Origin: an uncultured Nitrospira sp.
GTDB lineage: Bacteria; Nitrospirota; Nitrospiria; Nitrospirales; Nitrospiraceae
Direction of reading: 5' to 3'
NCBI GenBank assembly: GCA_902500825.1
Contig: CABVRX010000032.1
Location: 1 to 37,242 of the forward strand
Length of the DNA: 37,242 nt
Below the pieces are notes generated by a model that saw only the letters and a list, made by a program, of their open reading frames with translations, ran no database searches and was not told the DNA's origin. Position numbers and translations under genes: made by a program. Shown one piece after another: positions 9,124 through 17,396 of this stretch (positions are counted from its first letter, which is position 1; each line of letters starts with the position of its first letter).

Positions 9124-10047
9124 ATGCCTCCTTCGACTATTATGACGGAGCTGAACCATATTACCGTATGTGTTTGTACGTATAAGAGGCCTCAACTATT
9201 GCGCCTGTTGTTGGAGGCGCTTCGTTGCCAGGAGACGCATCAAAGATTTACATACTCAATCGTGATCGTAGACAACGACTCGGAGCATTCGGGGAAACCG
9301 ATTGTCGATGAGTTTGAGGCCAAGGGCGGAGTTCGGGTTTTGTATTGCAATGAACCGGTTCAAAATATTGCTTTGGCCAGGAATATGGCAATCGACAACT
9401 CTCAAGGGAATCTGATCGCGTTTATCGACGACGACGAAACCCCTATTCAGCAATGGCTATGGTTACTTCATGAGATCATGTGCTCCCACAAGGTCGCGGG
9501 CGTTCTCGGTCCGGTGCTTCCTCGTTTCCAGCAGCAGCCGTCATCATGGATTGTGAGAAGCAAGTTGTGCGAGAGAAAACGGTTTTGCACAGGCACCTAT
9601 TTAAAGAGCGCCATCGACACAAGGACCGGAAATATTTTGCTCTCGAAGGCATTTTTGGATAGCCACCGCTTCCGGTTTGATCGCGCATTTGGACTAACGG
9701 GAGGAGAGGATTGTGAGTTGTTTAGGAGAATGATGAAGAAGGGCGCTGAGTTTGTGTGGTGCGATGAGGCCTGCGTGTACGAAGCTGTTCCATCGAGTCG
9801 ACTTACCAGAAAGTATATGCTGAAACGAGCGTTGCTTAGAGGGGTTGCAAATTCGCAGGGGGTCCAGTTCTTCAGCAAGAATATAGGAAAATCGATAGTG
9901 GCGTTGATTTGTTATGCATCAGCGCTGCCCGTGCTGATGTTTGCCGGGCATCACAATCTCATGAAGTTTCTCGTCAAGTCCTGCGATCACCTCGGGAAAG
10001 TACTAGCCGTCATGGGCATCAAGATGTCGGTAAAGAGACAACTATAA
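9124..10047 (+). CDS. Glycosyltransferase family 2
   Basis: A 307-residue GT-A glycosyltransferase with CTYKRPQLLRLLLEAL near residues 17-32 and VIVDNDSEHSG near 48-58. An acidic IDDDETP motif forms the DXD-like metal site, and GGEDCELFRRM is typical of the acceptor region. A hydrophobic C-terminal stretch (ALICYASALPVLMFAG) suggests membrane association. The IS30 element ends only ten bases upstream, and neither the ATG at 9124 nor the in-frame ATG at 9142 has a clear ribosome-binding site. The start is therefore uncertain and expression may have been affected by the insertion. The reading frame itself is intact. Confidence 0.87.
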   Translation: MPPSTIMTELNHITVCVCTYKRPQLLRLLLEALRCQETHQRFTYSIVIVDNDSEHSGKPIVDEFEAKGGVRVLYCNEPVQNIALARNMAIDNSQGNLIAFIDDDETPIQQWLWLLHEIMCSHKVAGVLGPVLPRFQQQPSSWIVRSKLCERKRFCTGTYLKSAIDTRTGNILLSKAFLDSHRFRFDRAFGLTGGEDCELFRRMMKKGAEFVWCDEACVYEAVPSSRLTRKYMLKRALLRGVANSQGVQFFSKNIGKSIVALICYASALPVLMFAGHHNLMKFLVKSCDHLGKVLAVMGIKMSVKRQL

Positions 10048-10077
10048 GCGTAGTGACGGACGATTATGGAGGGATAC

Positions 10078-10854
10078 ATGCATAGCAGACCTACCTTAAT
10101 AGGGACGTTGGATTTTCCTCTGGTTTCCAAATTGCGTTGGTCTACGAGATATAACGGTTTGCCGTTGACCATAGTTGGAATTGTGATCCGTGGGCTCCTG
10201 CGCGCGGTTCCTGCTCTAAATTGGTGGTACAAGAAACATGTTTCAGCGAGTTTTGACAGACGATTTAATGTGAATACCGCCGGTATTGTCCACAGCGGGG
10301 ACCTTGATATATCAAGTCTTCATAAGGAATCGGCTTCTATGTACAAAGGTACGGACGCGGTTACCTTCGGCCTAGTCATCTCCGCACTTGGCATTGACTA
10401 CTCGAGCTTCGTGTTCATCGACTATGGGTCCGGTAAAGGGAAAGCACTGTTCTTGGCGGCCCACTTTCCATTCAATAAGATAATTGGAGTGGAGCTATCT
10501 CATGCGCTACATCTGGCCGCAGTGGCGAATATAGAGGCGATCCGTTTGGAAAGACTCCGGTGTCGGGAGATCGCGTCGGTGTGTGAGGATGCGGAACAGT
10601 TTCAACTGCCCGATGGCCCTCTCGTCATCTACCTCTACCATCCCTTCAACAAGGCGGTGATGATTCGGGTTTTGGATAAGATCGAGAACAGCCTGAGGAG
10701 ATCGAAGAGGATGATTAAGATCGTGTATCAGCATCCTATACAGTCGGATCTCTATACAGAGGACTTAAGTGAAGTGATGCAGAGCTCATCTCTTCTCCGG
10801 AAAATCAAATTGCCGGTCAGGACTGTCGCGTGGGATGTCTATGAGAGCATCTAA
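10078..10854 (+). CDS. Class I SAM-dependent methyltransferase-like protein
   Basis: A 258-residue protein with a glycine-rich motif I, FIDYGSGKGKALFLAA, followed by IGVELSHALH, as in class I S-adenosylmethionine-dependent methyltransferases. A later VIYLYHPFN segment resembles motif IV. An N-terminal region of about 110 residues includes RFNVNTAGIV, typical of a subgroup often found in polysaccharide loci. I prefer the ATG at 10078 over the one at 10066 because GGAGGG (10068-10073) sits directly before it. It lies 30 bases after the glycosyltransferase and probably methylates a sugar hydroxyl or a small precursor. The methyl acceptor is unknown. Confidence 0.78.
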   Translation: MHSRPTLIGTLDFPLVSKLRWSTRYNGLPLTIVGIVIRGLLRAVPALNWWYKKHVSASFDRRFNVNTAGIVHSGDLDISSLHKESASMYKGTDAVTFGLVISALGIDYSSFVFIDYGSGKGKALFLAAHFPFNKIIGVELSHALHLAAVANIEAIRLERLRCREIASVCEDAEQFQLPDGPLVIYLYHPFNKAVMIRVLDKIENSLRRSKRMIKIVYQHPIQSDLYTEDLSEVMQSSSLLRKIKLPVRTVAWDVYESI

Positions 10855-10933
10855 TAGCTCATAATTTCTCGCCTAATCGCCAAAAGCGCACTCCTTCCGG
10901 TTGTGCCGTGATCGCACGAGGATCATCAAGATC

Positions 10934-11809
10934 ATGAAATATTTTGACGTGGCAGGTAGAGAGTTCTATCGGTCCGGAAAATTCGTAAGAATCTGCGGGC
11001 TTCTCAATGCCTGGTATGAAACGGTAGGCGATCCAGAGTCGATCATCGCTTCACTGAACGGAAGGAACGCCGACATTTTTACGTTCTTCCAACGCGTTCC
11101 GCACACGGAGCCTAAGTTCAAGTACCATATGGATAAATACGAGGTCGCAGTAATCAAGCTAAGCAGTTACGACTATTGGTGGCGGGAGTGCATAAGAAAA
11201 ACAACTAGGCAAAGCGTAAAGGGGGCTGCCACGCGCGGGGTAACGGTTCAGGTTGTCGATTTCGATGATCAGTTCATTCAGGGGATCCACCGGATTTACA
11301 ATGAAACTCCTATCAGACAGGGAAAGAAGTTCCCGCATTTCGGGGACAGCATTGAGAAAGTTCGTAAAGAAAACGGGACCTTTCGCGAGAAAAGTCTATA
11401 CCTTGGGGCCTATTACAAGATGGAACTCGTTGGGTTCATGAAAGTAGTTATCGAGGATGAATTTGCCGATGTGCTTCAATTATTGTCTAAAATGGCGCAC
11501 CGCGACAAGTTCGCCAACAATGCTTTGCTCGCTAAGGCCATAGAGGTATGTTCCGCTCGAAGTGTCCCATATTTAGTGTATGGAGATTTGAGAGAAGGGG
11601 GACTTGACGACTTTAAACGGCGAAATGGGTTTACAAAAATGTTGCTGCCTCGGTACTACGTTCCTCTCACCTGGTTGGGGAAAGTGGCGCTGAAAGCGAA
11701 GTTGCACGAGAGCTTATCTCAAAAAATGCCTCTACCGGTTGCTTCGGCCCTGAAGAATTTGAGAAGGCGATGGTATTCGATATTGACAGAACGCAGATTA
11801 GAAGTATAG
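10934..11809 (+). CDS. GNAT/FemAB-like acyl- or aminoacyltransferase
   Basis: A 291-residue soluble protein with a GNAT-fold pattern in its second half. A YLGAYYKMELVGFMKVV strand pair is followed by HRDKFANNALLAKAIEVC, where acyl-CoA or aminoacyl-tRNA binding loops would lie, and by YGDLREGGLDDFKRRNGF. The N-terminal half (WWRECIRKTTRQSVKGA) is basic. The pattern resembles acetyltransferases and FemAB-type transferases in exopolysaccharide loci, but I cannot name the donor. The ATG at 10934 is chosen; an in-frame TTG at 10901 would add 11 residues but has no ribosome-binding site. It probably acylates an amino-sugar or peptide substituent of the glycan. Confidence 0.55.
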   Translation: MKYFDVAGREFYRSGKFVRICGLLNAWYETVGDPESIIASLNGRNADIFTFFQRVPHTEPKFKYHMDKYEVAVIKLSSYDYWWRECIRKTTRQSVKGAATRGVTVQVVDFDDQFIQGIHRIYNETPIRQGKKFPHFGDSIEKVRKENGTFREKSLYLGAYYKMELVGFMKVVIEDEFADVLQLLSKMAHRDKFANNALLAKAIEVCSARSVPYLVYGDLREGGLDDFKRRNGFTKMLLPRYYVPLTWLGKVALKAKLHESLSQKMPLPVASALKNLRRRWYSILTERRLEV

Positions 11810-12027
11810 CCGTCGCTGATCAGACGTGCTATTGCGCAGCACACTCGAGCCGATCGCTTCATGTGAATCGTCTGAATTGCTTGGGGTGTCCAATGCGCGT
11901 CAGCCGAACAAAAACACCGAGTCAGGCACGACCTCAGCGCACGACCGCTGAACAAATAGGAAACAGCACACTCGGAACGTCATCGCTCCTGATCCAGTGA
12001 TGTCGGTAGAGGAGTCATCGCTACAAA

Positions 12028-13383
12028 ATGGATCGACTGCTTGCGACCCTGATTTGCGCATTCGTCGTCATATATCTGTTCAAAGTCGACCTCAAAGAAA
12101 GCAAAGGATATTCTCCCTCGCTGTGGATTCCCCAGGCCTGGATGGTTCTTGCAGTATCGAGGAGTATCTCCAGATGGTTTGACCCCGGTGCCTCTTCTGG
12201 ATCTGCTGATGCCTACCTCGATGGCAGTCCTCTCGATGGAGGGATCTTTCTTGCCCTCATTATGATGGGGCTTGTAGCGCTTGCCGGCCGGAAAATTAAG
12301 TGGGGCGAACTGATACAAGGAAACGTCTGGATATGGCCGTTTTTTATTTTTGGCGCTGTAAGTATTACATGGTCGGATTATCCGTTCGTGTCCTCCAAAC
12401 GGTGGATCAAATCATTCGGAAACGTAATAATGGTTCTGGTGATCCTGAGCGAAGACAGGCCGTACGAGGCCTTCGGTACAATACTCAGACGCACAGCGAT
12501 TTTGCTCGTTCCGGTTTCAGTATTACTCATCAAATATTATCCTTCCCTTGGACGGGGATATCACATGGGGATTCCCATGTACACAGGTGTTGCCGATCAG
12601 AAAAATGGGCTTGGTGTGATCTGCCTGCTCTCCGGTATCTACTTCTTTTGGGAAGCTACTCTAAATAGCCGTCGTCGAGCCAAGAGCATCCTGCTCTCCA
12701 ATACTCCAATGCCTTTAGTGCTTATCCTTGTCCCCATGATTGTATGGCTGTTCTATATGGCCAACAGCGCCACGGCTACCGGATGCATGGTTATTGCCGG
12801 CGCTCTTTGCTTGCTCGGCAAACTCTCCATCTTTCAATCGGCACCGCGCAGGGTTCCGTGGGTCATGTTTCTTGGCACAGTTTTCATCGTGCTAGCCCAA
12901 TATCTTTTTGAAATCAAGGATGAAGTTTTGGCTCTCTTAGGTCGAGATTCGTCGCTCACTACCCGCGTTCCCATGTGGGGATCACTCATGGGAATGGTGG
13001 AGAACCCCATTTGGGGGACAGGGTTTGAGAGTTTCTGGACAGGCGAGCGTAGAGCGTTGATACGGGAGAGGTGGGGAGATTTTATCCAGGCACACAACGG
13101 ATATCTGGAGGTATATCTGAATCTAGGTGTCATCGGCATACTTTGCGTCCTATTGTGGTTTTGGTCCGGATTGAGGGGTGCGACTAGTAGACTGAGTACC
13201 GATTACTCGGGCTCGATCCTGAGACTCTGCCTTGTGGTCGCAGGTGGAGTTTATAATTGGACCGAGGCTGCTTTTTATGGCGTGAACGGTATGTGGGTGG
13301 CGTTACTTGTAGGAGCTACCGAACCAATCACGAAGCGGAACCGGCATATTCGCCGCCATCCCGTTGGCTCGCATGGGAATTAG
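12028..13383 (+). CDS. O-antigen ligase / Wzy-like polymerase
   Basis: A 451-residue integral membrane protein with roughly ten to twelve predicted helices and a large periplasmic loop. The late motif QAHNGYLEVYLNLGVIG carries the His and Tyr-Leu-Glu pattern of the Wzy_C/O-antigen ligase domain. These enzymes join oligosaccharide units in the periplasm, either polymerising them or transferring them to an acceptor. The ATG at 12028 has an AGAGGAG element 13 bases upstream. With the flippase at the start of the window and the sugar transferase at 20.8 kb, it would complete a Wzx/Wzy-type route, although no chain-length or outer-membrane export gene is present here. Confidence 0.85.
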   Translation: MDRLLATLICAFVVIYLFKVDLKESKGYSPSLWIPQAWMVLAVSRSISRWFDPGASSGSADAYLDGSPLDGGIFLALIMMGLVALAGRKIKWGELIQGNVWIWPFFIFGAVSITWSDYPFVSSKRWIKSFGNVIMVLVILSEDRPYEAFGTILRRTAILLVPVSVLLIKYYPSLGRGYHMGIPMYTGVADQKNGLGVICLLSGIYFFWEATLNSRRRAKSILLSNTPMPLVLILVPMIVWLFYMANSATATGCMVIAGALCLLGKLSIFQSAPRRVPWVMFLGTVFIVLAQYLFEIKDEVLALLGRDSSLTTRVPMWGSLMGMVENPIWGTGFESFWTGERRALIRERWGDFIQAHNGYLEVYLNLGVIGILCVLLWFWSGLRGATSRLSTDYSGSILRLCLVVAGGVYNWTEAAFYGVNGMWVALLVGATEPITKRNRHIRRHPVGSHGN

Positions 13384-13498
13384 ATTCTTGGCGATCCTGT
13401 TCGCTACTCTATGTCATATTTCTGTATAAAATTCTCAGAATAGGCTGCATGCTGAGCCTGTCTAAAGTGGTGAAACTCGTCGATTAGGGTTGGTGTAG

Positions 13499-15295
13499 AT
13501 GCCTGGAATAGTTGGAATATTCAGCTCCAGCGGGCAGGAGGAAATTGCTATTGCCTTGAGGAAAATGCTCATGTCGATGAGGCATGAAGAGTGGTATTCT
13601 GAAGGGCAACAGACGCTGGATGAAGGTCATGTCTTTATCGGTTGGATAGGTCACGATGACAGCCACGGCGGAATCAGATGTTGGAGGAATGAATCTGGGA
13701 ATGTCGTAGTTCTTTGTATGGGAGGGGTCGTTTGTGGCCATGAAGATTCAGGAAATCAAGCAAGCGATATTATAGATCTGTACGAAAAGAAGGGAGAAGC
13801 TTTTGTAGGGGACTTAAATGGAAGTTTTTGCGGAATCCTGGTTGATCAAAAGCAAAGGAAAGCATTTGCGTTCAATGACCGCTTCGGAGTCAACAGGATA
13901 TTTCTGTCCGAGCTGAAAGGAACCGTCTATTTCGCCTCTGAAGCCAAGGCGTTGCTGGCGATTTCGCCTGAGTTAAGACGGTTTGATCCTGTCGGTCTCA
14001 GCGAGCTGTTAACCTGTGGTTGCACCATAGGAGAGCGATCGCTTTATAAGGACATTGAAGTTCTTCCTCCAGCGTCCATATGTGTCGTGGAACGAGGGAG
14101 GATCTTGAGAAAGACGCGATACTTTAATCCCGGAGACTGGAGAGGCCAAGATAGACTGGAGGAAAAGGAGTTTCTCTCAGAAGTTCGTGAAATGATGGGG
14201 AAGCTTGTAAGGGATTGCACGAAGTCCTGTCGGCCGGTTGGAATTTCACTCACGGGTGGATTAGACTCACGTATGGTGATGGCGTGTCTGGACGGCCAGC
14301 ACGCACAGGTGTCCTGCTATACATTCGGCAGCATGTATCGGGACACTTTTGACGTTCAAGTTGCTCGTGATGTGTCAAGAGCGAGCGGATTTCAGCATAG
14401 TGTCATAACTCTTGGGAAGGAGTTCTTGGAATTATTTCCGAAATATCTCAATCGGGCCGTCTATGTCTCTGATGGTTACTTGGGGATAACTGGGGCAGCA
14501 GAACTGTACCTGAATGCGCAGGCTAGAGCAATTGCTCCAATACGAGTTACTGGGAATTATGGTGGTGAGCTGTTGAGAGGCGATCGAGCGTTTAAGCGCC
14601 ATGACTCCCGTATCCCATTCATCAGCCAGGATCTAATAAGGTGCGTCGAAAAAACGAAGCTGGCTTTTGGTCGGTTTGAAGACGTGGACCCACTGACCTT
14701 TGCGCTATTTAGGCAGGTTCCATACATGGGTTATGGGAGAATGGCTATCGAACGATCGCAAGTCATTCTGCGCACTCCATTTCTGGACAACGATTTGGCC
14801 AAGCTAGTCTATCGCGCGCCAACGAGGTTACTGAAGGGTCCTCAAGTATCGGCCCATATCATTTCCAGTTACAATTCGGATTTGTTGAAAATTCCGACCG
14901 ATAGAGGGCTGTTTTGTACAGAAAGCTGGACAGGCTGGCCATTGATGAATGCATATCGCGAATTGCTTTTTAAGACTGAATATTGGTCAAGTCACGGGAT
15001 GCCCGGGTGGTTGTCTAAAATTTCTTCCTTAGGGTTGAGCGCGGTTCTTCAGAACAATTTCTTGGGTCGCCACAAGTTCCAACATTACCTTGCATGGAGC
15101 CGAACATCACTTTCATCCTACATTCGTGAAACGTTAAGTGCAGGGTTGAGGGGAATCGAAGATCTCTTCCATAGGAAAAGAGTGATGAGCATGGTCGACG
15201 AACATCTCAGCGGAAGAAATAATTATCTCGATGAAATCGATAATCTTCTTACGCTTTGTTTAGCGGCACAGACTCTTTTGCGGCGAGATAATTGA
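13499..15295 (+). CDS. Asparagine-synthetase-like protein lacking catalytic Cys2
   Basis: A 598-residue two-domain protein like glutamine-hydrolysing asparagine synthetase. The N-terminal half has the class II amidotransferase fold (FNDRFGVNRIF; FASEAKALLA). The C-terminal half has an ATP-pyrophosphatase signature, LTGGLDSR at 251-258. The mature N-terminal nucleophile of active family members is Cys2; here the second codon is CCT, giving MPGIVG. Glutamine hydrolysis is therefore not expected, while ATP-dependent activation of a carboxylate remains possible with ammonia or another amine. The ATG at 13499 is the only start that aligns with the family. Compare the intact MCGIAG form at 28162. 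It may make an amide on a sugar acid; the substrate is unknown. Confidence 0.8.
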   Translation: MPGIVGIFSSSGQEEIAIALRKMLMSMRHEEWYSEGQQTLDEGHVFIGWIGHDDSHGGIRCWRNESGNVVVLCMGGVVCGHEDSGNQASDIIDLYEKKGEAFVGDLNGSFCGILVDQKQRKAFAFNDRFGVNRIFLSELKGTVYFASEAKALLAISPELRRFDPVGLSELLTCGCTIGERSLYKDIEVLPPASICVVERGRILRKTRYFNPGDWRGQDRLEEKEFLSEVREMMGKLVRDCTKSCRPVGISLTGGLDSRMVMACLDGQHAQVSCYTFGSMYRDTFDVQVARDVSRASGFQHSVITLGKEFLELFPKYLNRAVYVSDGYLGITGAAELYLNAQARAIAPIRVTGNYGGELLRGDRAFKRHDSRIPFISQDLIRCVEKTKLAFGRFEDVDPLTFALFRQVPYMGYGRMAIERSQVILRTPFLDNDLAKLVYRAPTRLLKGPQVSAHIISSYNSDLLKIPTDRGLFCTESWTGWPLMNAYRELLFKTEYWSSHGMPGWLSKISSLGLSAVLQNNFLGRHKFQHYLAWSRTSLSSYIRETLSAGLRGIEDLFHRKRVMSMVDEHLSGRNNYLDEIDNLLTLCLAAQTLLRRDN

Positions 15296-15829
15296 ATTAG
15301 TTCTCTGGATGTCTTCCATGCACCGAATTCATTGATACATACCCAACTGGGCGGGCAGAAACTGATGGTATTCTCGCCATCACTGCGTTCGAGCTAGCCT
15401 CTTTGCTAGAGCGATTTCAACACGGCTAGGCGAACAACTTGCGATCCTGCGGGTTATTCAGCGAGTCGCCCACGACCAGCCAGGAATATGCATCTTAAGA
15501 AATTCAAGAATAAGTAAGTCCATGCCTAGGTGATCAGGATGCTCCAACAAGTCAGCATGTATAGCTTTCTGTCGTCAGGACAGCGTGTGCCCTCGATGCG
15601 CCCACCGCGGCGATTCTATGCACTATGCCCATAACGCTCTCCTGAACCTGGTCATGATTTAGTTTGGTCCGACTCCCCTCAGTAGACGGCTCTAAGGCGC
15701 TTGGCATCAATAGGTTCTTCCATACAGTTATGCACCACAGACTGACTGTATCTCGTGGGAATCCAATCTGAGCTATTTGTCCACCATTGATCACTGTTGT
15801 AGAACAATATCAAGTAGTTACGCTATGTA
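15296..15829. other. Gene-free spacer upstream of the beta-helix gene
   Basis: About 530 bases with no convincing coding frame on either strand. A minus-strand open frame of 80 codons (15552-15794) has no recognisable motif and no ribosome-binding site. The stretch may include decayed coding sequence, but I could not identify a parent. The downstream part, from 15830 on, holds the regulatory elements listed separately. Confidence 0.6.
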
Positions 15830-15844
15830 AAGGTTAGAATACTT
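15830..15844 (+). promoter_or_regulatory. Candidate PrsR operator (15-bp shared box)
   Basis: The 15 bases AAGGTTAGAATACTT differ at one position from AAGGATAGAATACTT at 36762-36776. Each lies a few tens of bases upstream of a sigma-54-like promoter that precedes a gene for an exported protein. The box is 34 bases ahead of the -24 element here and 42 bases ahead at the other copy. A binding role for the window's sigma-54 activator is inference. Confidence 0.55.
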
Positions 15845-15863
15845 GGGATGTGATGCTTGGTAA

Positions 15864-15879
15864 TGGCACGATCTTTGCT
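15864..15879 (+). promoter_or_regulatory. Sigma-54 promoter of the beta-helix gene
   Basis: TGGCACGATCTTTGCT matches the -24/-12 consensus for RpoN promoters, with GG and GC separated by exactly ten bases. Transcription would begin near 15890, giving a leader of about 60 bases to the ATG at 15951. Such promoters need an AAA+ activator, and one is encoded at 35223-36578. Confidence 0.85.
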
Positions 15880-15950
15880 TTTTCAATAGCTGAATTTTCT
15901 CTTTCAGGCTGATAAGAGATCACATTTCTGTTTCCATTAAGGAGAAATGA

Positions 15951-17396
15951 ATGCATATCGCGTTTAAATCCCTAGTAATCGCAGTTGTTATCGTCTTCTG
16001 GAGCTGTCTTCCAGAGGCTCCGGCCGCTACCATCAACGCCTCAAGTTGTTCGGCAGCGAACATTCAGACCGCCGTCAATGCTGCATCGGACGGTGATACA
16101 GTGACAGTCCCAGCAGGGAATTGCACGTGGAGCAGCAGCGTCACAATGCCGAGCACCAAAGGCGTGACTCTGCAAGGGGCTGGAGAGGGAAATACCAATA
16201 TCACAATGGGCGGCAATAGGCTGGTTCTCCAAACATCGTCAAGCCGTCGGCCCGTGCGGATCACGGGGTTTTCATTTATCAAGAGTAGTGGCACGAGTTG
16301 GGACATTCAAATCACCGGTACGGCTCCCAACTGGCGGATTGACCACAATACGTTCAACGCCGGGAATATCTCCGGTGGGTATCAAGTGCGGGTGGGTCAG
16401 GATGATTGTAATGTTGATAGCTATACCTACGGACTTATCGATCATAATAACTTTACGAACCGCAACTTTGTAACCAGCGTTTTTATGGAGTGGAATCGCG
16501 GGGCCATTGACCCAGTTGCCTGCGGCGATTGGGTCTGGAGCCAAGCGCCGCAACGGGGAACCGGGCAAGCGCTGTATATTGAGGACAATACCTTTTCGGA
16601 TGCTCCCGGTGCCGCGACATCGCAGGTAATCGATTGCCGCTGGGGGTGCAAGTACGTCTTGCGATACAATATCATTAACAATCCGTGGATTTCGACGCAC
16701 TCGGGGTGCACTAATGGGGGCCGTGACCCCATCTGGCAGGAAATCTATAACAATACATTCGCACAGCCGGGAACGCCCTACGGAGGAAACGAAATCGAAA
16801 TGCGATCGACGTCTGGTGTGATTTTTGGGAACACCTCATCCTCATCGATTCAATTTATCCTAAGCATCGATCATGAGCGGAGTTATCGAACAGATTGCGC
16901 CGGGCCCTACGGCGGCCGTGCCGACGGGACACGATCTTGGGATGGGAATACCAGCGGGCAAGCGGCTTGGCCAGCCCTGGGGCAGCCTGGATGGGGTCCA
17001 TCGCAGGCAGGTAATATGAGTCTATCCACCTTCGCTGGTATGTTTGCATGGGAGAATCTGAATGGTGGGAGCCTTGTGAATTTGAGCGTGGCAAACAATA
17101 ACGGCAATACCTCCACACACGTCAAATCACGCCGTGAATACTTCAACTCTGCAGATATCTCAAGCGGCAGCCTTGCCGCACGTCCTGCGACGTGTACGGC
17201 TGGCCCTGCTGGTCGGAACGTATACCGCGCCACCGATCAGAACAGCTTCGGTGTATCACTGTATGTCTGTTCTGCTACAAATGTCTGGACTTTACACTAT
17301 CAACCCTATACGTATCCTCACCCCCTGCAGGCAGGAGGAGGGGGAGGAGGCAATACGATTCCCCCAGGCCCACCTACAAATGTAAGGGTTCAATAA
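15951..17396 (+). CDS. Secreted right-handed parallel beta-helix protein
   Basis: A 481-residue exported protein. A signal peptide covers residues 1 to about 25 (hydrophobic core LVIAVVIVFW, cleavage near APAA). It is followed by ASDGDTVTVPAGNCTW and many Asn-rich turns (IDHNTF, IDHNNF, IEDNTF, IYNNTF) characteristic of parallel beta-helix pectate-lyase-like proteins. These bind or cleave polysaccharides outside the cell. The C-terminus is a six-glycine run and then a Pro-rich NTIPPGPPTNVRVQ. It reads like the start of a fibronectin-type domain that is not continued, and it is not a PEP-CTERM signal. An AAGGAGA site at 15939-15945 supports the ATG at 15951. It could be a lyase or depolymerase for the glycan made here; no catalytic residues are confirmed. 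Confidence 0.8.
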   Translation: MHIAFKSLVIAVVIVFWSCLPEAPAATINASSCSAANIQTAVNAASDGDTVTVPAGNCTWSSSVTMPSTKGVTLQGAGEGNTNITMGGNRLVLQTSSSRRPVRITGFSFIKSSGTSWDIQITGTAPNWRIDHNTFNAGNISGGYQVRVGQDDCNVDSYTYGLIDHNNFTNRNFVTSVFMEWNRGAIDPVACGDWVWSQAPQRGTGQALYIEDNTFSDAPGAATSQVIDCRWGCKYVLRYNIINNPWISTHSGCTNGGRDPIWQEIYNNTFAQPGTPYGGNEIEMRSTSGVIFGNTSSSSIQFILSIDHERSYRTDCAGPYGGRADGTRSWDGNTSGQAAWPALGQPGWGPSQAGNMSLSTFAGMFAWENLNGGSLVNLSVANNNGNTSTHVKSRREYFNSADISSGSLAARPATCTAGPAGRNVYRATDQNSFGVSLYVCSATNVWTLHYQPYTYPHPLQAGGGGGGNTIPPGPPTNVRVQ

